This document shows, piece after piece, positions 36,678 to 43,350 of a stretch of DNA of 48,654 nucleotides. The position numbers and the translations under genes are program-made. The stretch comes from Winogradskyella sp. (GTDB lineage: Bacteria; Bacteroidota; Bacteroidia; Flavobacteriales; Flavobacteriaceae): NCBI RefSeq assembly GCF_016744625.1, contig NZ_JADGDZ010000018.1, positions 1 to 48,654 of the forward strand. The letters are read 5' to 3'. The stretch's first letter is position 1; each line of letters begins with the position of its first letter. The notes below the pieces were generated by a model. The model had not been told where the DNA came from, searched no databases, and was given only the letters and a program-made list of their open reading frames with translations.

Positions 36678-37190
36678 TTAAACATTTCCTATTTCTTTTC
36701 TCATGGTTATTAAAGCAAGATGCATACGCTTTTCTACAGCCTTTACTGAGATATTTAGCATTTCTGCAATGTCTTTATATTTTTTCTTTTCAATTCTATT
36801 TAATAGAAATACTTCTCGTTGCTTTTCTGGCAATGTTGCGATGGTATTTTCAAGTTTTTCCATGAATTCTTTCTCAAGCATTACAAATTCTGGGGATTCA
36901 TTAGTGTCAAATTTTTTATTTTGTTCATTGTAGATTCTAACTACTTTTTCATGTTTTTTTTCATTTAAAAACATATTATTACCAATAGTATATAAATAGC
37001 TTTTTACTTTGTCGTAATCTACTTTGCTACAATTATTCCAAAGTTTCACAAAGGCATCTTGTAATATATCTTCAGCATTATCAACATCTTGAGTTTTATA
37101 AAAAAGAAAACGCCTCATGTCTTTTGCATAAGTTTTATAGACAAGCTCAAAAGTTTTTGAGTGACAAATATTGCGACTATCTTTAGACAT
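36678..37190 (-). CDS. FecI-like ECF sigma factor
   Basis: A 170-residue sigma-70 family protein. Region 2 includes FYKTQDVDNAEDILQDAF (one substitution at the start: F-L-F-Y-K-T-Q), then VKSYLYTIGNNMFLN; region 4 includes LPEKQREVFLLNRIEKKKYK and an HTH ending KAVEKRMHLAL. It heads a sigma / FecR / STN-receptor operon and is divergent from the Kazal-like lipoprotein gene. A -7-like box TAGTTTTG lies upstream on the minus strand at 37212-37219, 21 nt from the ATG. Confidence 0.92.
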   Translation of the reverse strand: MSKDSRNICHSKTFELVYKTYAKDMRRFLFYKTQDVDNAEDILQDAFVKLWNNCSKVDYDKVKSYLYTIGNNMFLNEKKHEKVVRIYNEQNKKFDTNESPEFVMLEKEFMEKLENTIATLPEKQREVFLLNRIEKKKYKDIAEMLNISVKAVEKRMHLALITMRKEIGNV

Positions 37191-37211
37191 TCAGGATTTT
37201 GATTGAACACT

Positions 37212-37219
37212 CAAAACTA
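37212..37219 (-). promoter_or_regulatory. -7 box TAGTTTTG of the sigma/FecR operon
   Basis: It matches TAnnTTTG on the minus strand, 21 nt before the ATG of the sigma gene, in the 133-bp region shared with the divergent lipoprotein gene. No good -33 TTG at the usual distance. Confidence 0.4.
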
Positions 37220-37323
37220 TGAAAAAAATAATTTGAAGAAAAAGTAGGGTTTTTAAATTATAAGTTGTCTTACTTCTGATTAACCTCGACAACATAGTTT
37301 TAACTTTATAAATTTTAACAAAA

Positions 37324-38841
37324 ATGAAGACATTTAAATTTACACTATTTAGCATTGCCATGGCTTTTATGGTATTTGTTTCTTGTACCAATGATGAATC
37401 TGTAATCGAGGATCAACAATTAACAGAAGAAAGTGAATCTATAACCACTGCTCTAAACCAACTGAGAACACAATTTGATGATGATGGTAGCTTAGATGAA
37501 TTTGAAAATCCTGTAGGAAATGTAGTTTTCGATTTTTGCTTTGATTTTGTATACCCTTTAGACTTATCTTTTAATAATGGATCTACAGTAACAGTAGATG
37601 ATTTAGATGCCTTAATAGATGTTATCATCAACTCTACTGAAGATTTATATGTTAACGGCATAGCATTCCCTTTTGATGTAGAAACATATAACGAAGCTAC
37701 AAATGCTATAGAAATTGTAACTATTAACAACGAAAATGATTTTATAAACTTATTAGAAAGTTGTGATTTTGATACTATAGAACCTTGTGAATGTTTTGAA
37801 GTTTATGACCCTGTATGTGTTGAAGTTTCTGATCCAAATGGTGAAACATTTATCATTACATATCCTAATGCTTGTTATGCAGAATGTAATGGATTTACAG
37901 AAGATGACTTTGCTGAAAACTGTGAAGAAGACTATAACTGTCCAGGAGGAAACGGTTGTTTTACATTTAATTTTCCGATAACAATCATAACTGATAATAA
38001 TGAGACTTTAACAATAAACTCTCAAGAAGAATTAGATAACTCATTATATGACGCCTATTATTTTGATTTTGTTTACCCTTTTACAGTAACGTTAGAGGAT
38101 GATGGTGAAATTGTTACCATAAATAGTCCTCAAGGTTTAGAAGATCTTTTAGAAGATTGTTTTGATGATAATGGTAATGATGAATGTGAAGAATGTGAAG
38201 ATTCTCCAATTGAACCAATTTGTATTGAATACTCGACACCTTCAGGAGAAACTATAGTAACTGTTTTTCCAAATATGTGCTATGCTTTGTGCGCAGGTTT
38301 CACCCAAGATAATGTTGTAGTATGTGAAGACGATAATAATCCTGGTGAATGTGATGAATGTGAAAACACTCCTGTAGATCCAGTATGTGTAGAATATACA
38401 ACTCCAAATGGTGTGACAGAAACAATTACTTTTCCTAATGCTTGTTATGCCGAATGTGCAGGATTTGATTCTGAAAATTTTGTTGACTGTGACAACAACC
38501 CGAACGAATGTAGTGAGCAAGATATATTTGCTTATTTATTAGAATGCCAATGGTATATGACAACTAGTCTTTACAATACTGTAAATGCTGAGTACGTACA
38601 GTTTTCTCAAGATGGAACATTAGAAATCTTCAATGAAGGATCTAACGACGCTGCAGCTAATGGTACTTGGAGTTTATCTTCTAATCCTTCTACAGGTGAA
38701 GTATTTGTCTTTTTTGGTATAGATACTGCTCCTCATGACATGATATCTCAATTAGATTGGACAGTTTTTCAATGTAATGAAGGGCGTGTTTTATTAGAAT
38801 CTAACAACGAGTTTTTAGGGTTTGAACGTGACTGTGATTAA
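37324..38841 (+). CDS. Large lipoprotein with three Kazal-like cysteine modules
   Basis: A 505-residue acidic lipoprotein; lipobox Cys21, followed by TNDES, a plausible surface-export tag. Two related beta domains (about 66-147 and 212-279) share a FDFVYP core. Three cysteine modules (155-200, 288-334, 343-389) follow the rule C-x1/2-C-x7/8-C-x18-C-x3-C-x10/11-C with PVC and FPNACYAEC signatures, close to Kazal protease-inhibitor domains. The C-terminal 110 residues resemble a small lipocalin-like beta domain. It is divergent from the sigma/FecR/STN-receptor operon. Possible jobs are inhibition of foreign proteases or ligand capture at the surface; neither is proven. Confidence 0.75.
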   Translation: MKTFKFTLFSIAMAFMVFVSCTNDESVIEDQQLTEESESITTALNQLRTQFDDDGSLDEFENPVGNVVFDFCFDFVYPLDLSFNNGSTVTVDDLDALIDVIINSTEDLYVNGIAFPFDVETYNEATNAIEIVTINNENDFINLLESCDFDTIEPCECFEVYDPVCVEVSDPNGETFIITYPNACYAECNGFTEDDFAENCEEDYNCPGGNGCFTFNFPITIITDNNETLTINSQEELDNSLYDAYYFDFVYPFTVTLEDDGEIVTINSPQGLEDLLEDCFDDNGNDECEECEDSPIEPICIEYSTPSGETIVTVFPNMCYALCAGFTQDNVVVCEDDNNPGECDECENTPVDPVCVEYTTPNGVTETITFPNACYAECAGFDSENFVDCDNNPNECSEQDIFAYLLECQWYMTTSLYNTVNAEYVQFSQDGTLEIFNEGSNDAAANGTWSLSSNPSTGEVFVFFGIDTAPHDMISQLDWTVFQCNEGRVLLESNNEFLGFERDCD

Positions 38842-38892
38842 AATTAATTATTGCATCTACGCTTCAATTAAGTTAGTAAATTGATTAATAGC

Positions 38893-38924
38893 AAACCTTC
38901 AGGTTGATTCCTGAAGGTTTTTTT
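38893..38924. terminator. Terminator between Kazal-like lipoprotein gene and dps
   Basis: aaaccttcagg (38893-38903) and cctgaaggttt (38910-38920) form an 11-bp stem with a 6-nt loop, then a T run on the plus strand. The convergent dps stop lies 12 bp beyond. Confidence 0.85.
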
Positions 38925-38931
38925 CTATGTA

Positions 38932-39411
38932 CTAAACGGTTTCTCCTAACCAAGCTTTCATCATCCATACCGTTTTTTCTTGTTCGGTAATAAAATCACT
39001 CATCATAGAGTTTGTACCTTCGTCGTTAGCATCTCCGGAAGTTTCTAAAATAGCACGCTCCATTTTCAATAATTCCCTTAAAGAAGCTACAATAAGTTCT
39101 ACTGCATTTTCATCTTTAGAGATATTTTTCCCAACTGGTACTTTAGCAGCTTTTGTATAATCTGCGAATGTATGCAAAGGTGTAGCACCTAGAGTTAAAA
39201 TACGTTCCGCAATTTCATCTACCTTTAAATTTGCATCTGTATATAATTCTTCAAATTTAACATGCAAATCAAAAAATGCGCGCCCTTTTATATTCCAATG
39301 TATACCTCTTAAATTCTGATAATACAATTGAAAATTAGCTAATAACTGGTTTAAATCATCAGCTAATTCTTTAGTTTTTTTGGTATCTAAACCTATACTA
39401 TTTAATATCAT
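38932..39411 (-). CDS. dps: Dps-family DNA-protection / mini-ferritin protein
   Basis: A 159-residue ferritin-like protein. The intersubunit ferroxidase ligands are in place with the spacing of known Dps proteins: H38, H50, E54 (commonly Asp), D65 and E69 (segments GIHWNIKG, FFDLHVKFEELY and VDEIAERI). It forms a dodecamer that oxidises Fe(II) with hydrogen peroxide and stores iron, protecting DNA. The gene is divergent from oxyR, its usual regulator, across a 103-bp control region with a direct repeat. Confidence 0.93.
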   Translation of the reverse strand: MILNSIGLDTKKTKELADDLNQLLANFQLYYQNLRGIHWNIKGRAFFDLHVKFEELYTDANLKVDEIAERILTLGATPLHTFADYTKAAKVPVGKNISKDENAVELIVASLRELLKMERAILETSGDANDEGTNSMMSDFITEQEKTVWMMKAWLGETV

Positions 39412-39464
39412 AATCTTATATTTTTTATCTATTCAAAATTACATTACAATTAATACGTTTTTAC

Positions 39465-39514
39465 TATAGTTTTTATGAATAGTTTTTATACTTTTATAGT
39501 CTAAATGAATAGTT
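39465..39514. promoter_or_regulatory. Candidate OxyR operator: 20-bp direct repeat with 30-bp period
   Basis: tatagtttttatgaatagtt (39465-39484) and tatagtctaaatgaatagtt (39495-39514) agree at 17 of 20 positions and are spaced 30 bp apart, about three helical turns, placing both on one face of the DNA. The motif ATAG recurs four times (offsets 13, 17 and 13). The second copy abuts the oxyR ATG. This is reminiscent of the ATAG half sites of OxyR operators but not identical in spacing. Confidence 0.5.
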
Positions 39515-40453
39515 ATGACAATTACACAATTAAAATACGCCTTAGCGATAGCTGAACATAAGAATTTTACAAAGGCTGCAGAAAAATGCTTTGTAACACA
39601 ACCAACATTAAGTACACAAATACAAAAACTTGAAGATGAATTAGATATCATAATTTTTGATAGAGGAAAAAAACCTATTGAGTTAACTGATGTAGGGCGC
39701 AAAATAGTTTTCCAGGCACGAAATATAGTTAATGAAGCTGATCGTATTCAAGATATTGTAGATCAGCAGAAAGGGTTTATTGGTGGCGAATTTAGATTAG
39801 GCATTATTCCAACGGTTATGCCTACACTCTTACCTATGTTTTTAAACAATTTTATTAAAAAGTATCCTAAAGTAAAACTAAAGATTGAAGAACTCACAAC
39901 CGAAGAAATCATAACACGTATAAGTGATGGTCATTTAGATGCAGCTATTGCTTCTACTCCTTTAGAAAGTGACAATATTAAAGAGCGTGTTCTCTATTAC
40001 GAGCCATTTGTAGCGTACATACCAAATAGTCATAGACTAAGAGATAAAAAAACAATTGAAGTATCAGACTTAGATATTGAAGACATGTTACTCTTAGAAG
40101 ATGGTCATTGTTTTAGAGATGGAGTAATTAATCTTTGTAAATCCTTTAAAAATCAAACTGATGATCATTTTCAGTTAGAAAGCGGAAGTATAGAAACCTT
40201 AATAAAACTGTCTAATGAAGGTATGGGAATGACACTTCTTCCTTACTTACATACTTTAGATGTTCAAGAAAAATTAAATACAAACTTAAGACATTTTAAA
40301 GAGCCTTCACCAGCTAGAGAAGTCAGTATTATTTATCATAAAAGTGAACTAAAAATGCAGATTATAGATGCAATGTACGATGTTATTTCTGGTATTATAC
40401 GTGGAGCAATTGCGTTTCAGAATGTAGAAATTATAAGTCCTATTTCTAAATAA
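39515..40453 (+). CDS. oxyR: Peroxide-sensing LysR-family regulator OxyR
   Basis: A 312-residue LysR-type regulator. The N-terminal winged HTH (about 1-60) contains NFTKAAEKCFVTQPTLSTQI; the rest is the substrate-binding-like sensor domain. The redox cysteines are C199 and C208 within LEDGHCFRDGVINLC, with the same numbering and spacing as the disulfide pair of E. coli OxyR. Hydrogen peroxide would oxidise this pair and activate transcription of defence genes. The divergent neighbour is dps, a classic target. It ends in a terminator immediately after the stop. Confidence 0.93.
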   Translation: MTITQLKYALAIAEHKNFTKAAEKCFVTQPTLSTQIQKLEDELDIIIFDRGKKPIELTDVGRKIVFQARNIVNEADRIQDIVDQQKGFIGGEFRLGIIPTVMPTLLPMFLNNFIKKYPKVKLKIEELTTEEIITRISDGHLDAAIASTPLESDNIKERVLYYEPFVAYIPNSHRLRDKKTIEVSDLDIEDMLLLEDGHCFRDGVINLCKSFKNQTDDHFQLESGSIETLIKLSNEGMGMTLLPYLHTLDVQEKLNTNLRHFKEPSPAREVSIIYHKSELKMQIIDAMYDVISGIIRGAIAFQNVEIISPISK

Positions 40454-40480
40454 AAAAAGCGACTCGTAAGTCGCTTTTTT
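40453..40480. terminator. Bidirectional terminator between oxyR and small conserved gene
   Basis: AAAAAAGCGACT (40453-40464) and AGTCGCTTTTTT (40469-40480) form a 12-bp perfect stem with a 4-nt loop. It begins inside the oxyR stop codon and ends one base before the stop of the convergent gene, so each gene runs straight into it. Confidence 0.88.
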
Positions 40481-40678
40481 CTATGCTTTTAAATAAATTA
40501 AACATTGATTTAAATCTGGGTTCTGATTGATTAGGGACTGAATAAAAATTCTTAATTCTTCTAGTTCGTGTGGCAATAATCGTCTTACTGCTTTTTGCAC
40601 TTCTTTACAGAATAATGTCGTATCAAAACTCACTTTGTTTAGTACAGTCTTAGTGTACTCATACATTGCTCTCGCCAT
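40481..40678 (-). CDS. Small conserved helical protein of unknown function
   Basis: A 65-residue soluble protein starting MARAMYEYTKTVLNKVSFD and mostly helical by composition (LPHELEELRIFIQSLI). I have the impression of a short protein common in Bacteroidota, always about this size, with the FCKEVQKAVRRLLPHE core; no function is known to me. The ATG at 40678 is preferred to one four codons upstream because the family usually begins MARAMYEY. It ends at the shared terminator. Confidence 0.7.
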   Translation of the reverse strand: MARAMYEYTKTVLNKVSFDTTLFCKEVQKAVRRLLPHELEELRIFIQSLINQNPDLNQCLIYLKA

Positions 40679-40907
40679 AAGGTTTTTCAAGTTTTAGGTT
40701 TAATGAAAAGTAGATTTTTATCTATAGGCTATTGTTTCAATTATGTCTCTAAGGTAGAAAAAAAATAAGTTCAATCAGAAAAATATTCAAAGTTTAACAG
40801 CTATTTATGTTAAAAGTCAAAAATTACTCGATGAGTACATTAAAACAATGTGAACAATTCCTGCAACATAAACAGCTGACTTACTTAGTATTAGGTAAAA
40901 TTATAAT

Positions 40908-41732
40908 CTAAAACCGATTATCTCCATCCAACAAATCACCTAATCCACCAAGAATACTCCCTTCTCCCTTAGATTTACCTCCTCTAGGAACAGATGCTAA
41001 AACGCGACCTGCTAATCTACTAAATGGTAAAGATTGTATATAGACTTTTCCTGGACCTTGTAATCTTGCAAAGAATAAACCTTCTCCACCAAAGATTGAA
41101 TTCTTTATGCCACCTACAAACTCAATATCGTAATCAATGCTTTGTGTAAAACCAATAATACAACCTGTATCTACTCGCAAAGTTTCGCCAGCTGCTAAGG
41201 TTTTTTCTGCTGTTGTTCCACCAGCATGCACAAATGCCATTCCATCACCTTCTAATTTTTGCATTATAAAACCTTCACCACCAAAAAGTCCTCGTCCAAG
41301 TTTTTTAGAAAATTCTATACCTACACTAACGCCCTTAGCTGCACACAAGAAAGCATCCTTTTGGCAAATAAACTTTCCTTCAAATTCATTTAAATCAATA
41401 GGTATGATTTTCCCTGGGTATGGAGAAGCGAATGAGACATTTCGTTTTCCAGTTAAGTCATTATAAAAAGCGGTCATAAACAAGCTTTCGCCTGTAAGGA
41501 TTCGTTTTCCTGCACCTAATATTTTACCAAAAAACCCTGTATCTTTTCCTGAACCATCTCCAAAAATAGTATCCATTTTTATACCATCGTCCATCATCAT
41601 AAAACTGCCTGACTCTGCAATGACTCCTTCTTGTGGGTCTAGCTCTATTTCTACATATTGCATTTCTTCTCCGTAAATACGGTAATCTATTTCGTGTGCA
41701 TTTCTGTTGTTATAATCTGGTAGTTTTTCCAT
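40908..41732 (-). CDS. AIM24 / TIGR00266-family protein
   Basis: A 274-residue protein matching the AIM24-like family: EIDYRIYGEEMQYVEIELDP at the start, VIAESGSFMMMDDGIKMDT, GKRILTGESLFMTAF, and repeated GEGFIMQKLEGDG and GEGLFFARLQGPG beta-helical segments. The C-terminus is Gly-rich (GGKSKGEGSILGGLGDLLDG). The fold is a trimeric beta barrel in solved relatives; the biological role is unknown, and tryptophan-attenuator homology proposed for some relatives is not supported here. The gene appears to stand alone. Confidence 0.85.
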   Translation of the reverse strand: MEKLPDYNNRNAHEIDYRIYGEEMQYVEIELDPQEGVIAESGSFMMMDDGIKMDTIFGDGSGKDTGFFGKILGAGKRILTGESLFMTAFYNDLTGKRNVSFASPYPGKIIPIDLNEFEGKFICQKDAFLCAAKGVSVGIEFSKKLGRGLFGGEGFIMQKLEGDGMAFVHAGGTTAEKTLAAGETLRVDTGCIIGFTQSIDYDIEFVGGIKNSIFGGEGLFFARLQGPGKVYIQSLPFSRLAGRVLASVPRGGKSKGEGSILGGLGDLLDGDNRF

Positions 41733-41757
41733 AGCTAATTATTTAAATGTTTAAGAT

Positions 41758-41774
41758 ACTGAAACAAGTTCAGT
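41758..41774. repeat. REP-like palindrome actgaaacaagttcagt
   Basis: Inverted arms actgaa/ttcagt around acaag. It lies upstream of the AIM24-like gene and is a member of the ctgaac-ttg-ttcag family also seen at 7294, 25716, 42929 and 45981. Confidence 0.6.
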
Positions 41775-41836
41775 ACAAGTTGATTCTTTTATATGTTGCA
41801 AATACTTTTGTTTTGTTACATAAAGTTATCTTTCGA

Positions 41837-41870
41837 CATTGAGATTGTTACGTCCTTCGTTCTCGCAATG
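41837..41870. repeat. Dispersed intergenic repeat, cattgagattg...ctcgcaatg type
   Basis: The stretch begins cattgagattgttacgtc and ends ctcgcaatg, so the CATTG-type ends face CAATG in inverted orientation. I recognise this from experience as a short element often found in gaps of Flavobacteriaceae genomes. It lies a few bases after the stop of the DUF4442 gene (minus strand). Confidence 0.5.
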
Positions 41871-41874
41871 ACAA

Positions 41875-42330
41875 CTAGCTTTTAACTTTGAGTGTCCATT
41901 CAAAATTAAAAGTGGAAACCTCTACTCCATCTTTATTAATACCATTAGCGTTCAGCCATACTGTCTGGCCTTCACCAGTTTCTATGGCTTTTGCAATAGC
42001 TTCATCTATTTTTAAACCTTCTTCACACTTAAAAGTAATTCTGCCTGTTGCTTTCTTTGTAAACGATGCATTATTATTTGCAACTAACATCGATACTTTT
42101 CTTCCACTTTCTTTAATCTTTTTCATTACTAATGCTCCAGTTGTTAACTCTGCTGCCATACCTTGTACAGCCCAAAACATAGAATTAAATGGATTTTGAT
42201 TAATCCAACGATGTTTTACAGAAACCACACAAGTTGTATCATCCAAATGTTTTGTTCGCACACCAGTAAAATAGGCTGCAGGTAGCTTAAACATTAGGAA
42301 TGTATTTAGTTTTGAAGGTGAGATATTCAT
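41875..42330 (-). CDS. DUF4442 hotdog-fold protein, putative thioesterase
   Basis: A 151-residue protein of the DUF4442 family within the hotdog-fold superfamily: KLPAAYFTGVRTKHLDDTTC, HRWINQNPFNSMFWAVQGMA and the ALVMKKI helix. Members are predicted acyl-CoA thioesterases, but the substrate is unknown. The ATG at 42330 is used; a 14-codon in-frame extension to 42372 is hydrophobic and not family-like. Unlinked functionally to its neighbours as far as I can see. Confidence 0.75.
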   Translation of the reverse strand: MNISPSKLNTFLMFKLPAAYFTGVRTKHLDDTTCVVSVKHRWINQNPFNSMFWAVQGMAAELTTGALVMKKIKESGRKVSMLVANNNASFTKKATGRITFKCEEGLKIDEAIAKAIETGEGQTVWLNANGINKDGVEVSTFNFEWTLKVKS

Positions 42331-42439
42331 ATTAAAGATTAAAATTTCTACTAAAATAATTGAAATATTCAAGCTTAACTAATGTTAATAAAATGTTAAT
42401 TTTTAGTACTATGCGTAACATAATACCTTTTTAAAGACA

Positions 42440-42447
42440 TATATTTG
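42440..42447 (+). promoter_or_regulatory. -7 box TATATTTG of the DUF4870 gene
   Basis: Matches TAnnTTTG and ends 28 nt before the ATG at 42476. No clear TTG at -33. Confidence 0.45.
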
Positions 42448-42475
42448 TATAAGCAACTATTATATACTTTTAAAA

Positions 42476-42922
42476 ATGTTAGACAACCACCACAAAAATT
42501 TAGCAACATTTATACATCTTTCGACCTTTTCAAGATTTATAATTCCTTTTGGCAATTTTATTGGCCCTATAGTATTATGGGCTGCGAATAAAGAAAAGTC
42601 TGAGTTTATAGATCAGCATGGTAAACAAGCGATTAATTTTCAAATTAGTGTTTTACTCTATGCTATTATAATAGGAACTATAACTGTACCTTTTTTCATC
42701 TTTAATTTATTTAACGGTATGGATGTTATCGATTTTCATGGATTTCATAATTTTCATATTAATGTAGGAAAACCTTCTCCTCTATTATATATAGGAGGTG
42801 GTTTAGGAGCTCTAGCAGTTATTGGTTTTATAATAGAGCTTGCCCTTATCGTTAAAGCAAGCTTGTCTGCAAGAGATGGTAATATGTATAAATACCCATT
42901 GACCATCAATTTTTTAAAGTAA
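42476..42922 (+). CDS. DUF4870 domain-containing membrane protein
   Basis: A 148-residue protein with three to four helices and the DUF4870/Tic20-like hallmarks: LSTFSRFIIPFGNFIGPIV, then DQHGKQAINFQISVLLY. It sits 86 bp ahead of the PadR/PspC pair. In Flavobacteriaceae DUF4870 genes often travel with PspC and PadR genes, so an envelope role is likely. Confidence 0.85.
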   Translation: MLDNHHKNLATFIHLSTFSRFIIPFGNFIGPIVLWAANKEKSEFIDQHGKQAINFQISVLLYAIIIGTITVPFFIFNLFNGMDVIDFHGFHNFHINVGKPSPLLYIGGGLGALAVIGFIIELALIVKASLSARDGNMYKYPLTINFLK

Positions 42923-42928
42923 TTTATG

Positions 42929-42943
42929 CTGAACTCGTTTCAG
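42929..42943. repeat. REP-like palindrome ctgaactcgtttcag
   Basis: It follows the DUF4870 stop by 6 bp. Its sequence is nearly identical to the copy at 45981-45997, which follows the first GIN gene. Confidence 0.6.
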
Positions 42944-43008
42944 TAATCAAAATATTCATCAATAATCAATCAAAAAATGAGCAGTTTAATCGAATTAAAG
43001 ACACATTT

Positions 43009-43350
43009 ATGAAAATAGAAAACACAAAAGCACAAATGCGTAAAGGTGTTCTGGAGTATTGCATTTTATCCATTTTAAAGGATAATGATGCTTATGTCGC
43101 AGAGATTCTAGGCACACTAAAAGACGCAAAAATGCTTGTTGTAGAAGGAACTATATATCCACTATTAACAAGATTGAAGAATGCTGGATTGCTCAATTAC
43201 CGTTGGGAAGAATCCACTTCTGGACCACCAAGAAAATATTATGGTCTTACAGAAACAGGTAAACTGTTTCTTAAAGAATTAAACTCTACATGGAGTGACT
43301 TACAAAATGCCGTAAACCTAGTAACAAGTACAAAAACAACAGAGAAATGA
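43009..43350 (+). CDS. PadR-family transcriptional regulator
   Basis: A 113-residue winged-helix regulator of the short PadR class: RKGVLEYCILSILKDNDAYV, then the HTH region ending LLTRLKNAGLLNYRWEES and the wing GPPRKYYGLTETG. It probably represses its own operon. Its TGA overlaps the ATG of the PspC gene (ATGA), so the two are translationally coupled. Confidence 0.92.
   Translation: MKIENTKAQMRKGVLEYCILSILKDNDAYVAEILGTLKDAKMLVVEGTIYPLLTRLKNAGLLNYRWEESTSGPPRKYYGLTETGKLFLKELNSTWSDLQNAVNLVTSTKTTEK

Noticed and set aside
37191..37391. Minus-strand open frame upstream of the FecI-like sigma gene
   Set aside because: It lies mostly in the divergent promoter region and antisense to the Kazal-like lipoprotein signal peptide; no family resemblance.
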